The notes: generated from the letters alone by a model not told the origin. A DNA stretch of 64,000 nt from Nocardia otitidiscaviarum NBRC 14405 (GCF_000308635.1 NZ_BAGD01000081.1:124001-188000), one strand, 5' to 3'; shown: positions 41,983 to 51,170, counted from the stretch's first letter. Numbers and translations: made by a program.

Positions 41983-42887
41983 TCATCGATATGCCGGATA
42001 CGGATACCCGCGAGGTATCCAAACGCCTCATCTCGCTGCGCGAGGCCAATGGCGTGATCACCGTGGGCCGGGTGCTCACCCTGGTGGTGTGCACCCTGGA
42101 CAGCTCCGAGGCCGAGGACGCCATCGAGGCGGCCAACGACGCCAGCCGCGAACACCCCTGCCGCGTCATCGTGCTGGCGCGCGGGGATCGCACCGCGGCG
42201 ACCCGGCTGGACGCGCAGATCCGGGTCGGCGGTGACGCGGGCGCGGCCGAGGTGATAGTACTGCGGCTGCAGGGCGATCTGGTCTCCCACGAGGCCAGCG
42301 TGGTCACCCCGTTCCTGCTGCCGGACACCCCGGTGGTGGCGTGGTGGCCGCGCGGCGCACCGGAGTTCCCGTCCAAGGACGCGGTGGGCCGCCTGGCGAC
42401 CCGTCGCATCACCGACGCCACCTTCGCACCGGATCCGCAGGCCACGATCAAGAAGCGGCGCAACGCCTACGCACCCGGCGATACCGATCTGGCGTGGAGC
42501 CGGGTCACCTACTGGCGGGCGCTGCTGGCCGCCGCGCTCGACGAGGCCCCGTTCGAACCCGTGGAGTCCGTGACCGTGTCGGGTCTGCGGGACGAACCGG
42601 CCCTGGACATGCTGGCGGGCTGGTTGGCCGCGCGGCTGTCCTGCCCGGTGGTGCGCCGGTCCGGTGACCTGAAGGTCGAGATCCGCAGGCCCACGGTATC
42701 GATCGCGATCTCGCGCCCGCAGGAGGGTCGCACCGCGACCCTGGCCCGCACCGGGGAGCCGTCGCAGCGCTTCGCACTGGCGCGCCGGGAGACCCGGGAC
42801 TGTCTGGCGGAGGAGCTGCGGCACCTGGAAGCCGACGACATCTACGCCGAAGCCCTCACCGGCATCGAAAGGGTGACCTATGAGTAA
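41979..42887 (+). CDS. opcA: glucose-6-phosphate dehydrogenase assembly protein OpcA
   Basis: 302 aa. OpcA helps assemble and activate Zwf. VIIDMPDTDTREVSKRLISL is the usual N-terminus, so GTG 41979, overlapping the zwf stop by four bases, is preferred to the codons before it. VVAWWPRGAPEFPSKD and DLAWSRVTYWRALLAAALDE are conserved. Overlaps pgl by eight bases. Confidence 0.94.
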   Translation: MIIDMPDTDTREVSKRLISLREANGVITVGRVLTLVVCTLDSSEAEDAIEAANDASREHPCRVIVLARGDRTAATRLDAQIRVGGDAGAAEVIVLRLQGDLVSHEASVVTPFLLPDTPVVAWWPRGAPEFPSKDAVGRLATRRITDATFAPDPQATIKKRRNAYAPGDTDLAWSRVTYWRALLAAALDEAPFEPVESVTVSGLRDEPALDMLAGWLAARLSCPVVRRSGDLKVEIRRPTVSIAISRPQEGRTATLARTGEPSQRFALARRETRDCLAEELRHLEADDIYAEALTGIERVTYE

Positions 42888-43614
42888 GCCCGCCGTCGAA
42901 ACCTTCACCGGCACCGAGGATCTGGTCGAGGCCGCCGCCGCGCGGTTCGTCGCCCAGGTGGTCGAGGCCCAGCGGCTGCGCGGGTCGGCATCGGTGGTGC
43001 TGACCGGCGGCGGCACCGGCATCGGCCTGCTCGAGGTGGTGCGCCGGGCACCCGGGGAGATCGACTGGTCGCGTATCGACATCTACTGGGGTGACGAACG
43101 ATTCCTGCCCGCCGACGATCCGGAACGCAATGACCTGCAAGCCCGGCGGGCGCTGCTGGATCATGTGCCGGTGGACCCCTCCCGCGTACATCCGGTGGCC
43201 ACCTCCGATGGCGAGTACCCGGATCCGGTCGAGGCCGCCGCCGAGTACTCGGCCGCCGTGCACGCCCATCTCACCGAGCATGACTCTTTCGACCTGCACC
43301 TGCTCGGCATGGGCGGTGAGGGACACGTCAATTCGCTGTTCCCCCATACCGATGCCGTGCGCGAGGAGCACGAACTCGTGGTGGCGGTGACGGATTCGCC
43401 GAAACCCCCGCCGGTGCGGGTGACGTTGACGCTGCCTGCGGTGCATCGCGCCCGCCACGTGCTGCTGGTGGTCTCCGGCGCGGCCAAGGCCGCCGCGGTG
43501 GCCGCGGCTCTCAATGGCGCTTCGCCCCTGGAGATTCCGTCGGCCGGTGCGGTCGGCGCGGAGTCCACCACCTGGCTGCTCGACGAGGCCGCCGCCGCCG
43601 ATCTGCCGCGCTGA
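42880..43614 (+). CDS. pgl: 6-phosphogluconolactonase
   Basis: 244 aa (DevB type). It hydrolyses the Zwf product to 6-phosphogluconate. VVLTGGGTGIGLLEVV, IDIYWGDERFLPADDPERN and LHLLGMGGEGHVNSLFPH carry the phosphate-binding and catalytic residues (the last normally GxGPDGHxASLFP, so the P-D is replaced by G-E here). Last gene of the operon. Confidence 0.94.
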   Translation: MSKPAVETFTGTEDLVEAAAARFVAQVVEAQRLRGSASVVLTGGGTGIGLLEVVRRAPGEIDWSRIDIYWGDERFLPADDPERNDLQARRALLDHVPVDPSRVHPVATSDGEYPDPVEAAAEYSAAVHAHLTEHDSFDLHLLGMGGEGHVNSLFPHTDAVREEHELVVAVTDSPKPPPVRVTLTLPAVHRARHVLLVVSGAAKAAAVAAALNGASPLEIPSAGAVGAESTTWLLDEAAAADLPR

Positions 43615-43911
43615 TCGCGTCCGGCTGATGTAGGGCGGTGCGGATTGCCGCCCACGCTTGCCCGGACCACTCGGCGGGCGTTGGCATTCCACTCGGGGGC
43701 GGTCGGCGGACGGCGATGCCATTGGCGATGTCGATCGGGGCCGTGAATGTCGCCAGGGGTCTCGCCGCACATGCCCTACCGTCGCGCCTGCCATGCCGCC
43801 GCACCAGGCGGGTCGCCGCATCGGGCGAGGGCCGCTCACGCCCAACGCGGACGCGGCGCTCACGCGATCGGCCGCGCGACAGCCGAGCTGACGATCGAAC
43901 GCCGGAGTCGC
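43615..43911. other. gene-free stretch after pgl
   Basis: 297 bases without a credible gene. A weak hairpin, GGGCGG (43633-43638) with CCGCCC (43648-43653), may end the pentose-phosphate operon. Long frames on both strands here lack similarity and codon logic. Confidence 0.4.
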
Positions 43912-44745
43912 TCAGGCGGTTTCGAGGAACCGCTGTACCGAGCGCGACGGGGCCGGGCCGGTGCGCCAGACCAGATACAGGTGCGATGGCGGGGCGTCCG
44001 GCACATCGCGGTAGACCACGCCCGGGTGGGGTGCGCGCGTGCGGGCCAGTTCGGGGACCGCGCCGATGCCCCGGCCGGCCGCCACCAGTTCGATCCACTC
44101 GTCGAAATTGGCGCAGGTGATGATCTGACGCTCCGCGTTGGGTGCGGGCCAGGAGTTCTCGTCGGTGGTGCCGGAGATGGTGTTGACCACCAACGGGAGA
44201 TCGGCGAGATCACGCCAGCTCGGCGCATCGCCCTGAGCCAGTGGCGAGGTGGCCGCGACGGCCAGCACACGCCGCTCGGTGGCGATCTGCTTCGAAGCGA
44301 ATCCTCGGGGGAGGCGAATCTGTTTGCGGTACAGCGCGATATCGATGGTGCGTGCGGTCAGCGCCGCGAGCGGGTCGTCCACGCGGTGGATCTCGATATG
44401 CCCGCCGACCGCCTCGAAGCGGGTGCGTGCGGCCGCGAACCAGGTGTCGGGCAGCAGCCAGGAGAAGCCGAGGGCCACCGCCGCACGCAGTTGCAGGTCG
44501 GCGCACACGGTGTCCAGGTCGGCGAGGATGCGGCGGGTGTGCGCGAGGAAGGTCGCGCCGTCCTCGGTCAGGTCGAAGCGGCGCGAGGTGCGCTCGATGA
44601 GGCGGGTGTCGAGTATGCGCTCCAACTGCTGGATGGTGCGGGTGAGTGAGGGCTGGGTGACGTGCAGTCGCCGGGCCGCCCGCGTGTAATTGGCCTCGTC
44701 GCACAGGGCGAGGTAGGCGCGCAGGTGGCGAAGCTCCAGATCCAT
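43912..44745 (-). CDS. LysR family regulator, divergent from an MFS transporter
   Basis: 277 aa. MDLELRHLRAYLALCDEANY, TRAARRLHVTQPSLTRTIQQ and LERILDTRLIERTSRRFDLT form the winged helix, and a periplasmic-binding-like sensor domain follows. ATG 44745 is the classical LysR start. The 70-base divergent gap to the MFS gene is the usual LysR arrangement, so it probably activates the transporter in response to the transported compound. Confidence 0.88.
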   Translation of the reverse strand: MDLELRHLRAYLALCDEANYTRAARRLHVTQPSLTRTIQQLERILDTRLIERTSRRFDLTEDGATFLAHTRRILADLDTVCADLQLRAAVALGFSWLLPDTWFAAARTRFEAVGGHIEIHRVDDPLAALTARTIDIALYRKQIRLPRGFASKQIATERRVLAVAATSPLAQGDAPSWRDLADLPLVVNTISGTTDENSWPAPNAERQIITCANFDEWIELVAAGRGIGAVPELARTRAPHPGVVYRDVPDAPPSHLYLVWRTGPAPSRSVQRFLETA

Positions 44746-44815
44746 GCGTCCAGCGTATACATACCGCGTAGGAAGCATTTCCCAGGTGCGTTCACGGTCC
44801 GTAGCGTCGGCGGGT

Positions 44816-46138
44816 GTGACGATCGTGGCGACTCGACGACTGGGACTGGGCACGGCGGTCGCCGCGGCCGCGGGCTTGGCGGCCGCCGTCGGGGTCGGGC
44901 GGTTCGTCTACACGCCGCTGCTGCCGATCATGGTCGATGCCGGTCGGCTAGACGCGCACAGCGGCGCGCTGGTGGCCGCCGCGAACTACGCGGGCTATCT
45001 ACTCGGCGCGGTGGCGCTGGCTCGGCGTCCGGAATGGAACGGGCGCTCGATCTTTCGGCTCGCCGCCATGGCCCTGATCGTCAGTGACCTGCTCATGGCG
45101 ATCCCGGCCGCACCGGCCGTTGCGGCGGTGCTGCGGTTCGTGGCCGGGATCGCCAGTGCGGCACTGTTCATCGGCTGCGCCGCCATCGCGGCCCGACACG
45201 AGAACCGCAGGCGTGCGGCCGGGATCGTCTTCTCCGGTGTCGGGGCCGGCATCGCCGCGGCCGGGCTGCTGGTGCTCCTCACCCAGCACGTGCTGTCCTG
45301 GCAGGCGCTGTGGCTGGTGTCGGCCGCGGTCACCGCCGCGCTGCTCGCGCCTACGCGACGCCTCGACATCCGACCGGGCACCCGGCCCGGCACGGGGGCA
45401 CGGACCGGTGCGAGCGCCCCGCCACCGGATGGCGATCCGGCCGGGCACCGCGTGGTGGGCCGCCCGATGGCCGCACGAATCCGGCCCCGTGTCGCCGCCG
45501 AGGAGGCCGTATGCCGGGTGGGCCAGGGCGAGATCATCGCGTCTCAGGTGGGGCACGGCGAGATCACGGCACCCCGAGCGGACGGCCCGCCCCGCCCGGG
45601 GCGTGCCTGGCTGGCGCTGCGTGTGTCGTACCTCCTGGAGGGACTCGGCTATATCGTGATCGGCACCTTCCTCGTCGCGGCCGTCGCTGGGCCGGGCCGA
45701 CAGGCCGAGAGCACGCTGATGTGGATTCTGGTGGGATCGGCGGCGGTTCCATCGACGGTGCTGTGGGGTGCGGGCGCGCGCCGGTGGTCGGCCTCCCGCA
45801 TGCTCGTCCTCGCCCTGATACTGCAGGCGATCTCGGCCGCCCTGCCCGCCGTATCGTCCGGCACCGCCGCCGCGCTGGTCTCGGCCGTCCTGTTCGGCGC
45901 GACGTTCATGGGCATCGTCATGTTGGCCATGGAGATCGGTGACGATCTGGTCGACGGCCCGGCGGCCGCCACCCTGACCGCGGGCTACGGTTTCGGGCAG
46001 ATGCTCGGCCCGCTGGTCGTCGCACCGGTGCTCGGGAGCGGGTACACCGCGGCCTTCGGTATCGCCACCGCGGTCCTGCTCGCCGCCGCGGCGGCGGCAT
46101 TGGTTGTGCACCGGTCATATGCTTCGATCGAGACATGA
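44816..46138 (+). CDS. MFS transporter, YbfB/YjiJ type
   Basis: 440 aa with about 12 membrane helices. GVGRFVYTPLLPIMVDAG is the signature of the YbfB/YjiJ branch (annotated as uncharacterised exporters). A 75-residue polar loop between the halves is longer than usual and contains a short internal duplication (GQGEIIASQ, GHGEITAPR). GTG 44816 is chosen, since the frame before it overlaps the LysR operator. The SRPBCC gene starts within its stop codon. Confidence 0.82.
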   Translation: MTIVATRRLGLGTAVAAAAGLAAAVGVGRFVYTPLLPIMVDAGRLDAHSGALVAAANYAGYLLGAVALARRPEWNGRSIFRLAAMALIVSDLLMAIPAAPAVAAVLRFVAGIASAALFIGCAAIAARHENRRRAAGIVFSGVGAGIAAAGLLVLLTQHVLSWQALWLVSAAVTAALLAPTRRLDIRPGTRPGTGARTGASAPPPDGDPAGHRVVGRPMAARIRPRVAAEEAVCRVGQGEIIASQVGHGEITAPRADGPPRPGRAWLALRVSYLLEGLGYIVIGTFLVAAVAGPGRQAESTLMWILVGSAAVPSTVLWGAGARRWSASRMLVLALILQAISAALPAVSSGTAAALVSAVLFGATFMGIVMLAMEIGDDLVDGPAAATLTAGYGFGQMLGPLVVAPVLGSGYTAAFGIATAVLLAAAAAALVVHRSYASIET

Positions 46139-46593
46139 CGGACAGCATTGATGTCGCACGGGTCGTGAGCGCCAGCCGGGAGGTCGCCGCGAACGCGGAG
46201 CGGATCTTCGACCTCATCGCCGATCCGGCACAGCAGCCGCGCTGGGACGGCAACGAGAATCTCGATCGCGCACCGGACGGGCAGCGCGTGCGCGCGGCGG
46301 GTGCGGTGTTCACGATGACGCTCACCAACGGCCATGTCCGCGAGAACCACATCGTCGAGTTCGAGGAGGGCCGCCGCATCGCCTGGCTGCCCTCGGAACC
46401 CGGTAAGGACTCCCCCGGCCACCTGTGGCGCTGGGAACTGGATCCCCTGGGCGACAACCGGACTCGGGTCACCCACACCTACGACTGGTCGAACCTGACC
46501 GACGAGAAGCGCCTCCCCCGAGCCCGTGCGACGACCCCGGACAAGCTACTGGCCTCCATCGACCGTCTGGCCGCCCTCGCCGAAAGCGAGTAG
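46135..46593 (+). CDS. SRPBCC (polyketide cyclase/dehydrase-like) protein
   Basis: 152 aa. ASREVAANAERIFDLIADPA opens the START/SRPBCC fold, DPLGDNRTRVTHTYDWSNL closes it. The cavity binds a hydrophobic ligand; no catalytic residue is defined. Four-base overlap (ATGA) with the MFS gene, so the two are co-translated; it may bind or modify the transported compound. Confidence 0.82.
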   Translation: MTDSIDVARVVSASREVAANAERIFDLIADPAQQPRWDGNENLDRAPDGQRVRAAGAVFTMTLTNGHVRENHIVEFEEGRRIAWLPSEPGKDSPGHLWRWELDPLGDNRTRVTHTYDWSNLTDEKRLPRARATTPDKLLASIDRLAALAESE

Positions 46594-46604
46594 CTCCGCG
46601 CGGG

Positions 46605-46997
46605 TCAGCCTGCCGCCGGTTGGAAGAGTTCGACGACATTACCCGCCGGATCGAGCAGCAGGATCTGTTGTCCGCCGGGGCCTTTCACGATGTCGTTGCG
46701 GAACGGCACCCCGGCGGCACGCAGTCGCTCGACCTCGGCGGCGATATCGTCGACGATGAGCTGGACGCGGTTCCATCCACCCGGGTGCGGGACCTCGCCG
46801 TCCGGCATGGGGCGGCCGGCGGAACTCTTCGGCCCGGAGAGCAGCAGTCGCAGTGGGCCACGGCTGATTCCGGCGAAAACCGGGGCGGCGTCGAGATCGA
46901 CGCTGAAGCCGAAGTTGTCGGTGTAGAAGGCGAGCGCGGCGGCGACATCGTCGACCATATAGCGGACGCTGATCTGGTCAGTTGCGGTGTTCGACAT
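46605..46997 (-). CDS. VOC (glyoxalase-fold) protein
   Basis: 130 aa with two beta-alpha-beta-beta-beta units: ISVRYMVDDVAAALAFYTDN and RVQLIVDDIAAEVERLRAAG, ending LLLDPAGNVVELFQP. The Cys pair of the organoarsenical lyase ArsI is not present, so arsenic chemistry is not supported although it sits behind an ArsR-ArsC-like gene. AGGAG precedes ATG 46997. Overlaps that upstream gene by 20 bases. Confidence 0.8.
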   Translation of the reverse strand: MSNTATDQISVRYMVDDVAAALAFYTDNFGFSVDLDAAPVFAGISRGPLRLLLSGPKSSAGRPMPDGEVPHPGGWNRVQLIVDDIAAEVERLRAAGVPFRNDIVKGPGGQQILLLDPAGNVVELFQPAAG

Positions 46998-47754
46998 AAT
47001 CGACACTCCTGGGAGTGAATGTGGGTTCCATAGCGGTCGACAGGAATCGGATACGGGTGTCGAGTTCAGCCGCGACACGGCAGAACTCGGCGTATTCGGC
47101 CTGCGGAGTGGACCCGGCGGCCGCCGGGTCCGGCATGCTCCAGTGCATGCTGACGGCCGCCCCGTGGTCACGGGGTACCTCACGGACCTTGTCGCATAAC
47201 GTGATCACGTAGTCGAAGTGGCGGTCGGCGACGGCCGACAGCCCCACGGTGCCGTGGCCGCTGAGGTCGATGCCGTACCGCTCCCGCATGACGCGCACGG
47301 TGTTCGGATGCAGTGCGGACTTGGGATGACTGCCCGCACTGGCCACCTCGAGGGCACCGCCACCCCGCCGACGCAACAGCGCCTCCGCCATCGGTGAGCG
47401 GGCGCTGTTTCCGGTGCACAGGAACAGCACCGCGCCGGACGGCTCCCCGGCGGCGTCGACGGTGGGAGCCAGGGCGGGATGCAGCGCCGCCGATGCCGCG
47501 GCGAAGGCCGTGCCGCAGCGGGCCAGATCGAGGTGGTAGTAGCTGTCGCGGCCGTCGAAACTACTGCGCCGCACCGTCACCAGACCGGCCGAGCGCAGCA
47601 GTCGCAAATGGTAGGAGACCAGATTCTGCGGCTCCCCGGTCGCGGTGACCAGTTCCCGCACGCGCCGATCACTGCCCGCCAGTTCGGTGAGCAGCGCCCA
47701 GCGCAACGGGTGCGAGGCCATCCGCATGAGGAGTGGGACCCGATCGACCACCAT
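46978..47754 (-). CDS. fusion of an ArsR repressor and a low-molecular-weight phosphatase/arsenate-reductase domain
   Basis: 258 aa from ATG 47754 (an ATG at 47769 lies inside the operator). Residues about 5-95 are a winged helix of the ArsR type (MASHPLRWALLTELAGSDRR, then GEPQNLVSYHLRLLRSAGLV). Residues about 118-250 are a LMW tyrosine-phosphatase/ArsC domain with the P-loop LFLCTGNSARSPMAEALL (CX5R) and the acid in HWSMPDPAA. This fusion is known in actinobacteria. The thioredoxin/mycothiol Cys needed for arsenate reduction is not obvious, so phosphatase, reductase or pure sensor are all open. Autoregulation is likely. Confidence 0.85.
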   Translation of the reverse strand: MVVDRVPLLMRMASHPLRWALLTELAGSDRRVRELVTATGEPQNLVSYHLRLLRSAGLVTVRRSSFDGRDSYYHLDLARCGTAFAAASAALHPALAPTVDAAGEPSGAVLFLCTGNSARSPMAEALLRRRGGGALEVASAGSHPKSALHPNTVRVMRERYGIDLSGHGTVGLSAVADRHFDYVITLCDKVREVPRDHGAAVSMHWSMPDPAAAGSTPQAEYAEFCRVAAELDTRIRFLSTAMEPTFTPRSVDYVEHRN

Positions 47755-47766
47755 GTCTCGAAAATA

Positions 47767-47784
47767 CATCAAACCAGTTTGATG
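47767..47784. promoter_or_regulatory. ArsR-type operator
   Basis: CATCAAACCAGTTTGATG has perfect 8-base arms around CA. ArsR proteins with this kind of AT-rich palindrome bind next to their own start; here it covers the first possible ATG (47769). Confidence 0.7.
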
Positions 47785-47812
47785 CACTAGGGGTGCGCGG
47801 GGCCCGATCCCG

Positions 47813-48817
47813 TCAGATACGTACAGCGACAATCCGGAAAGGCGTCGTGGGCGTCCCCGGAGCCATCGGCCCACCCTTGTCGAACTGGGAGGCCACGACC
47901 AGCGTTCGATCTCCCACACGCACCAGAGTCGTCGGGATGGCGAGGGATTCGTCGGTGAACTGCTCGGCGAGGGTGGCGGTGGCGTAGTCGTCGGACATGG
48001 TCCAGCGGCTCAGCGTGTTGGTGGTGTTGTGGGCGACCCGCAGCGTGTGATCCACCAGGTCCAGGCCGTCACCGTGAGCCACGTCGCCACCGTTCAGGAC
48101 CACCTTGCGCACCGGCTCCGCCGCGTCGGGCGCGGTCGCGATGCGGTACAGATCCCCGCCGGTCATATCGACGATCAGCAGATACCGGCCCGTCGGATCG
48201 ACCACGATGCCGTTGATGCCGAAGGCATCCTCCGGGAGTGGTTCGAGATGCGGCGCGAGATCGAATACCGGTGCGAGTTCGGCATTTCCGCCGGCGACGA
48301 CTTGCTCGGGGGTCACGCGGTAGACGACCGAGCGGATGCTGTCGGTCAGGTAGGCGGTGCCGTCGGGCGCGAAGTCGAGATCGTTGACGAAACGCGGCGC
48401 ATCGCCCGGCACGTCGAAGCGCGCGACCAGCGCCCGGGTGGCGATGTCGTAGACGGCTACCCCGGCGGTGGAATCGGTGACCCACAGCCGACCGCGGTCG
48501 TCGACCTTCATGCCGTTGGCCGTGGCCCGGCCGTCGGTTCCGGCGGGCAGGAAGACCTCCGCCGCGGTCGCACCGGCGGCGGCCCGGTAGACCGCGCCAT
48601 TGGTGTAGGAGCCGACATAGGTGTCGCCGGTGCGGGCGTCGAGGGCGATGCCCTCGGGATAGGCGCGGTCATCCGGCAGCGCGTAGGCGGTGGCGACCCG
48701 CGTCTCGGGATCGTTCGAGCTCGCGGCCGGTTCGTCGGACTGCCCGCAGGCGGTGAGGACGAGTGCCGCCGCCAGGGTCGCGATGAACGTCGGCATGCGG
48801 CGGGGTGCGGTGAGCAT
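47813..48817 (-). CDS. exported SMP-30/gluconolactonase-like beta-propeller lipoprotein
   Basis: 334 aa. TLAAALVLTACGQSDE is a lipobox, so it is anchored outside the membrane. The rest is a six-bladed propeller typical of SMP-30/gluconolaconase-like and strictosidine-synthase-like proteins (YPEGIALDARTGDTYVGSYT, GMKVDDRGRLWVTDS, NDLDFAPDGTAYLTDS, GINGIVVDPTGRYLLIVDM). A lactonase or ligand-binding role is possible. Divergent from and probably controlled by the MarR gene. Confidence 0.8.
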   Translation of the reverse strand: MLTAPRRMPTFIATLAAALVLTACGQSDEPAASSNDPETRVATAYALPDDRAYPEGIALDARTGDTYVGSYTNGAVYRAAAGATAAEVFLPAGTDGRATANGMKVDDRGRLWVTDSTAGVAVYDIATRALVARFDVPGDAPRFVNDLDFAPDGTAYLTDSIRSVVYRVTPEQVVAGGNAELAPVFDLAPHLEPLPEDAFGINGIVVDPTGRYLLIVDMTGGDLYRIATAPDAAEPVRKVVLNGGDVAHGDGLDLVDHTLRVAHNTTNTLSRWTMSDDYATATLAEQFTDESLAIPTTLVRVGDRTLVVASQFDKGGPMAPGTPTTPFRIVAVRI

Positions 48818-48841
48818 GGGTTTCTCTTCTCGACAGCACGA

Positions 48842-48893
48842 ATGAGTGACTACTCATCATTGAGTGGTCACGAATGTAGATTAGAGGTCTAAT
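48842..48893. promoter_or_regulatory. two palindromes in the lipoprotein/MarR divergent promoter
   Basis: ATGAGTGACTACTCAT (48842-48857, 6-base arms) and ATTAGAGGTCTAAT (48880-48893, 6-base arms around GG). The second lies 46 bases before the MarR start and is a typical MarR site in size; either or both may be bound. Confidence 0.55.
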
Positions 48894-48938
48894 AATCGTC
48901 AAGACACTAATCATGGGACGACCGGATACCATGCCTGC

Positions 48939-49400
48939 ATGACCGCCATGCCTGCCGCCGAGCGGATCGGCTCCTATGTCAAACGCGCCGAGCAGGCTCT
49001 CAACGCGGCCAAGAACGCCGCCCTCAAACCGGCCAGGGTGACAGTCGCGCAGTACGCCGCCCTGCTCTTCCTCACCGAGAATCCCGGCATCTCCGCCGCC
49101 GCCCTCGCCCGGCTGTGCGGCGTCACCCCGCCGACAATGAATACGATCCTCACCAACCTCCAGGACCGCGGGCTCATCGAGCGCACCCCGCACGCCTGGC
49201 ATCGAAATGTCTTGGAAACCCGTCTGACCGAACAGGGCGAGCAGGTGATGCACGATGCCGACGCCCGCGCCGTCCGCGTCGAACGCGCCCTGGCCGAGGA
49301 GTTCACCGCCGCCGAACGGCAAACCCTGCTGGACCTGCTCACCCGCTGCGCGGACCGCCTCGACACGATTCGTCCCGAACCCCAACCCGGGAAGCGGTGA
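48939..49400 (+). CDS. MarR family regulator
   Basis: 153 aa. The winged helix is at about residues 40-105 (VAQYAALLFLTENPGISAAA, LARLCGVTPPTMNTILTNLQ and DRGLIERTPH), with flanking dimer helices. Divergent from the propeller lipoprotein, with AT-rich palindromes between them. Confidence 0.87.
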   Translation: MTAMPAAERIGSYVKRAEQALNAAKNAALKPARVTVAQYAALLFLTENPGISAAALARLCGVTPPTMNTILTNLQDRGLIERTPHAWHRNVLETRLTEQGEQVMHDADARAVRVERALAEEFTAAERQTLLDLLTRCADRLDTIRPEPQPGKR

Positions 49401-49468
49401 ACCAGGGCGGGCGTACCCGCGCCCCCACCGTGTGATTGCCGTCGCGATGCGCGGGAACCACCACGGTT

Positions 49469-50281
49469 ATGACGATGATCGTCGGCACCTCGGGCTGGCA
49501 GTACGCGGATTGGCGTGCGGTGTTCTACCCGAGGGGCGTCGCGCAACGGCGGTGGCTCGAGCACTATGCCGCCTCGTTCGCCACCGTGGAATTGAATGCC
49601 GCGTTCTATCGGCCGGTGACCCGATCGACCTTCGAAGGCTGGCGGGAGCGCACCCCGGCCGACTTCACCATGGCGGTGAAGGCCAGCCGGGTGGTCACCC
49701 ACTATCGGCGGCTGGTCGATGTCGACCTTCCGCTGGAGCGGTCACTCGCGGCGGCATCCGGACTGGGCGACAAACTGGGTCCGATCCTGCTGCAACTGCC
49801 GCCGAATCTGACCGCGGCACCGAATCGGCTGGATGCGGTGCTGCGGCTGATTCCCACCGCCCTGCGGGTGGTCGTGGAGCCGCGCCACGAGAGTTGGTGG
49901 AGCGATGAGGTGCGCGCCGTGCTGGCGGCGCATCGGGCGGCACTGTGCTGGGCCGATCGGCTGAACGAGCCGGTCACGCCGCTGTGGCGGACCACGGACT
50001 GGGCGTACGTCCGCTTCCACGAGGGTACGGCCGAGCCGTGGCCGCGCTATTCGGACGAGGTGCTGGCCGCCTGGGTGCGGCGGATCGGCGATACCTGGGG
50101 CACCGACCGAGACGTGTACGTGTACTTCAACAACGATCCGGGCGGTGCGGCGATCCACAATGCCGTTCGCTTCGCCGCATTCGCGCGCGCTGCGGGCTGG
50201 CCGGTCACGCGCACGCCCGCGCCACTGGCACCGGCCGTGGACCCGCCCGAGGTATCCAGGGAGTGGAACACGCCGTGGTGA
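49469..50281 (+). CDS. DUF72 family TIM-barrel protein
   Basis: 270 aa. IVGTSGWQYADWRAVFYPRG, FATVELNAAFYRPVT, FTMAVKASRVVTH, LGPILLQLPPNL and VYFNNDPGGAAIHNA are the DUF72 (YecE-like) signature strands. Conserved Glu, Asn and His line a barrel opening, but no reaction has been established. The start could also be ATG 49475. Confidence 0.87.
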   Translation: MTMIVGTSGWQYADWRAVFYPRGVAQRRWLEHYAASFATVELNAAFYRPVTRSTFEGWRERTPADFTMAVKASRVVTHYRRLVDVDLPLERSLAAASGLGDKLGPILLQLPPNLTAAPNRLDAVLRLIPTALRVVVEPRHESWWSDEVRAVLAAHRAALCWADRLNEPVTPLWRTTDWAYVRFHEGTAEPWPRYSDEVLAAWVRRIGDTWGTDRDVYVYFNNDPGGAAIHNAVRFAAFARAAGWPVTRTPAPLAPAVDPPEVSREWNTPW

Positions 50282-50294
50282 AATCCGAGATCAT

Positions 50295-50318
50295 GTTTGC
50301 CCTCGATCGAGCCGGGTA
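50295..50318 (+). promoter_or_regulatory. SigF/SigB-type stress promoter of the PRC-barrel gene
   Basis: GTTT (50295-50298), 15 bases, then GGGTA (50314-50318): an exact match to the actinobacterial SigF/SigB consensus. It is 60 bases before the ATG. Confidence 0.65.
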
Positions 50319-50377
50319 GTTGCCGAAACATAGCTGAACCAAGGTCATTCGATTCCGAGAATTCGAGGAGCACTACC

Positions 50378-51112
50378 ATGACTGGACTGCTCGACGAGAT
50401 CATCGGCAATTCCGTGTACGACCGCGGTGGCGACAAGATCGGCAAGGTCAAGCAGATCTACATCGACAACACCTCGGGCGCGCCCACCTGGGCTGCGGTC
50501 TCCACCGGCTTCTTCCATGACGACTCCCTGGTGCCGCTGGCCGGGGCCCGGCACGAGCCCGGCTCGGACGCCCTCCAGGTGCAGGTCGCCAAGGACGAGG
50601 TGAAATCCGCCCCGCACGTCGACCTCGAACCCGAGATCAGCGTCGACGACGAGCGCGAACTGTTCACCCACTACCACCTGGACCCGCGCGGTGCGGGCTG
50701 GGACGCCGGCGGCGGACCCGGCTACGACCGCCGAGCCGACGACGAGATGATCCGCTCCGAGGAACGCCTCGAGATCGACAGGGAGCGAACCACCACGGGC
50801 CGCGCCAGGTTGCGCAAGTACGTGGTGACCGAGGAGCAGACCGTCACGGTGCCGACCACCCACGAGGAGGTCCGCATCGAACGCGAGCCGATCACCGATC
50901 CGCGCGCGGCGGAGCACGCGGATATCGGCGACGAGGAGCGCGAGGTCACCCTGCACGAGGACCGGTTGACCGTCGACACGGAGGCCGTCCCGGTCGAGCG
51001 CGCCCGCTTGGCCGTCGACGAGGTCGAGGACAGCCGGACCGTCTCCGGCATCGTCCGCAAGGAACGCTTCGAAACCGAAGGCGTCGAGGACGATCCGAAC
51101 CGCGAGCGCTAG
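50378..51112 (+). CDS. PRC-barrel and DUF2382 stress protein
   Basis: 244 aa. Residues about 1-95 are a PRC barrel (VYDRGGDKIGKVKQIYIDNT, then GAPTWAAVSTGFF, DDSLVPLAGARHEPG). Residues about 125-240 are DUF2382 (SEERLEIDRERTTTGRARLR, EEQTVTVPTTHEEVRIEREP, RLTVDTEAVPVERARL), a charged repeat-like domain common in radiation- and osmotic-stress-induced proteins. GAGGAG lies ten bases before the ATG. The stress promoter upstream supports the role. Molecular function unknown. Confidence 0.87.
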   Translation: MTGLLDEIIGNSVYDRGGDKIGKVKQIYIDNTSGAPTWAAVSTGFFHDDSLVPLAGARHEPGSDALQVQVAKDEVKSAPHVDLEPEISVDDERELFTHYHLDPRGAGWDAGGGPGYDRRADDEMIRSEERLEIDRERTTTGRARLRKYVVTEEQTVTVPTTHEEVRIEREPITDPRAAEHADIGDEEREVTLHEDRLTVDTEAVPVERARLAVDEVEDSRTVSGIVRKERFETEGVEDDPNRER

Positions 51113-51170
51113 GGAGTCCGCGCCCGCCGATCCCGCCACGGAACCGAGGGGTCGGTGGGCGCGGCACCGG

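Noticed and set aside
43638..44649. Plus-strand frames across the pgl-LysR gap
   Set aside because: They lie mostly antisense to the LysR gene and show no protein features.
46605..46997. ArsI C-As lyase
   Set aside because: The VOC fold fits, but the conserved Cys pair that binds trivalent arsenicals is missing.
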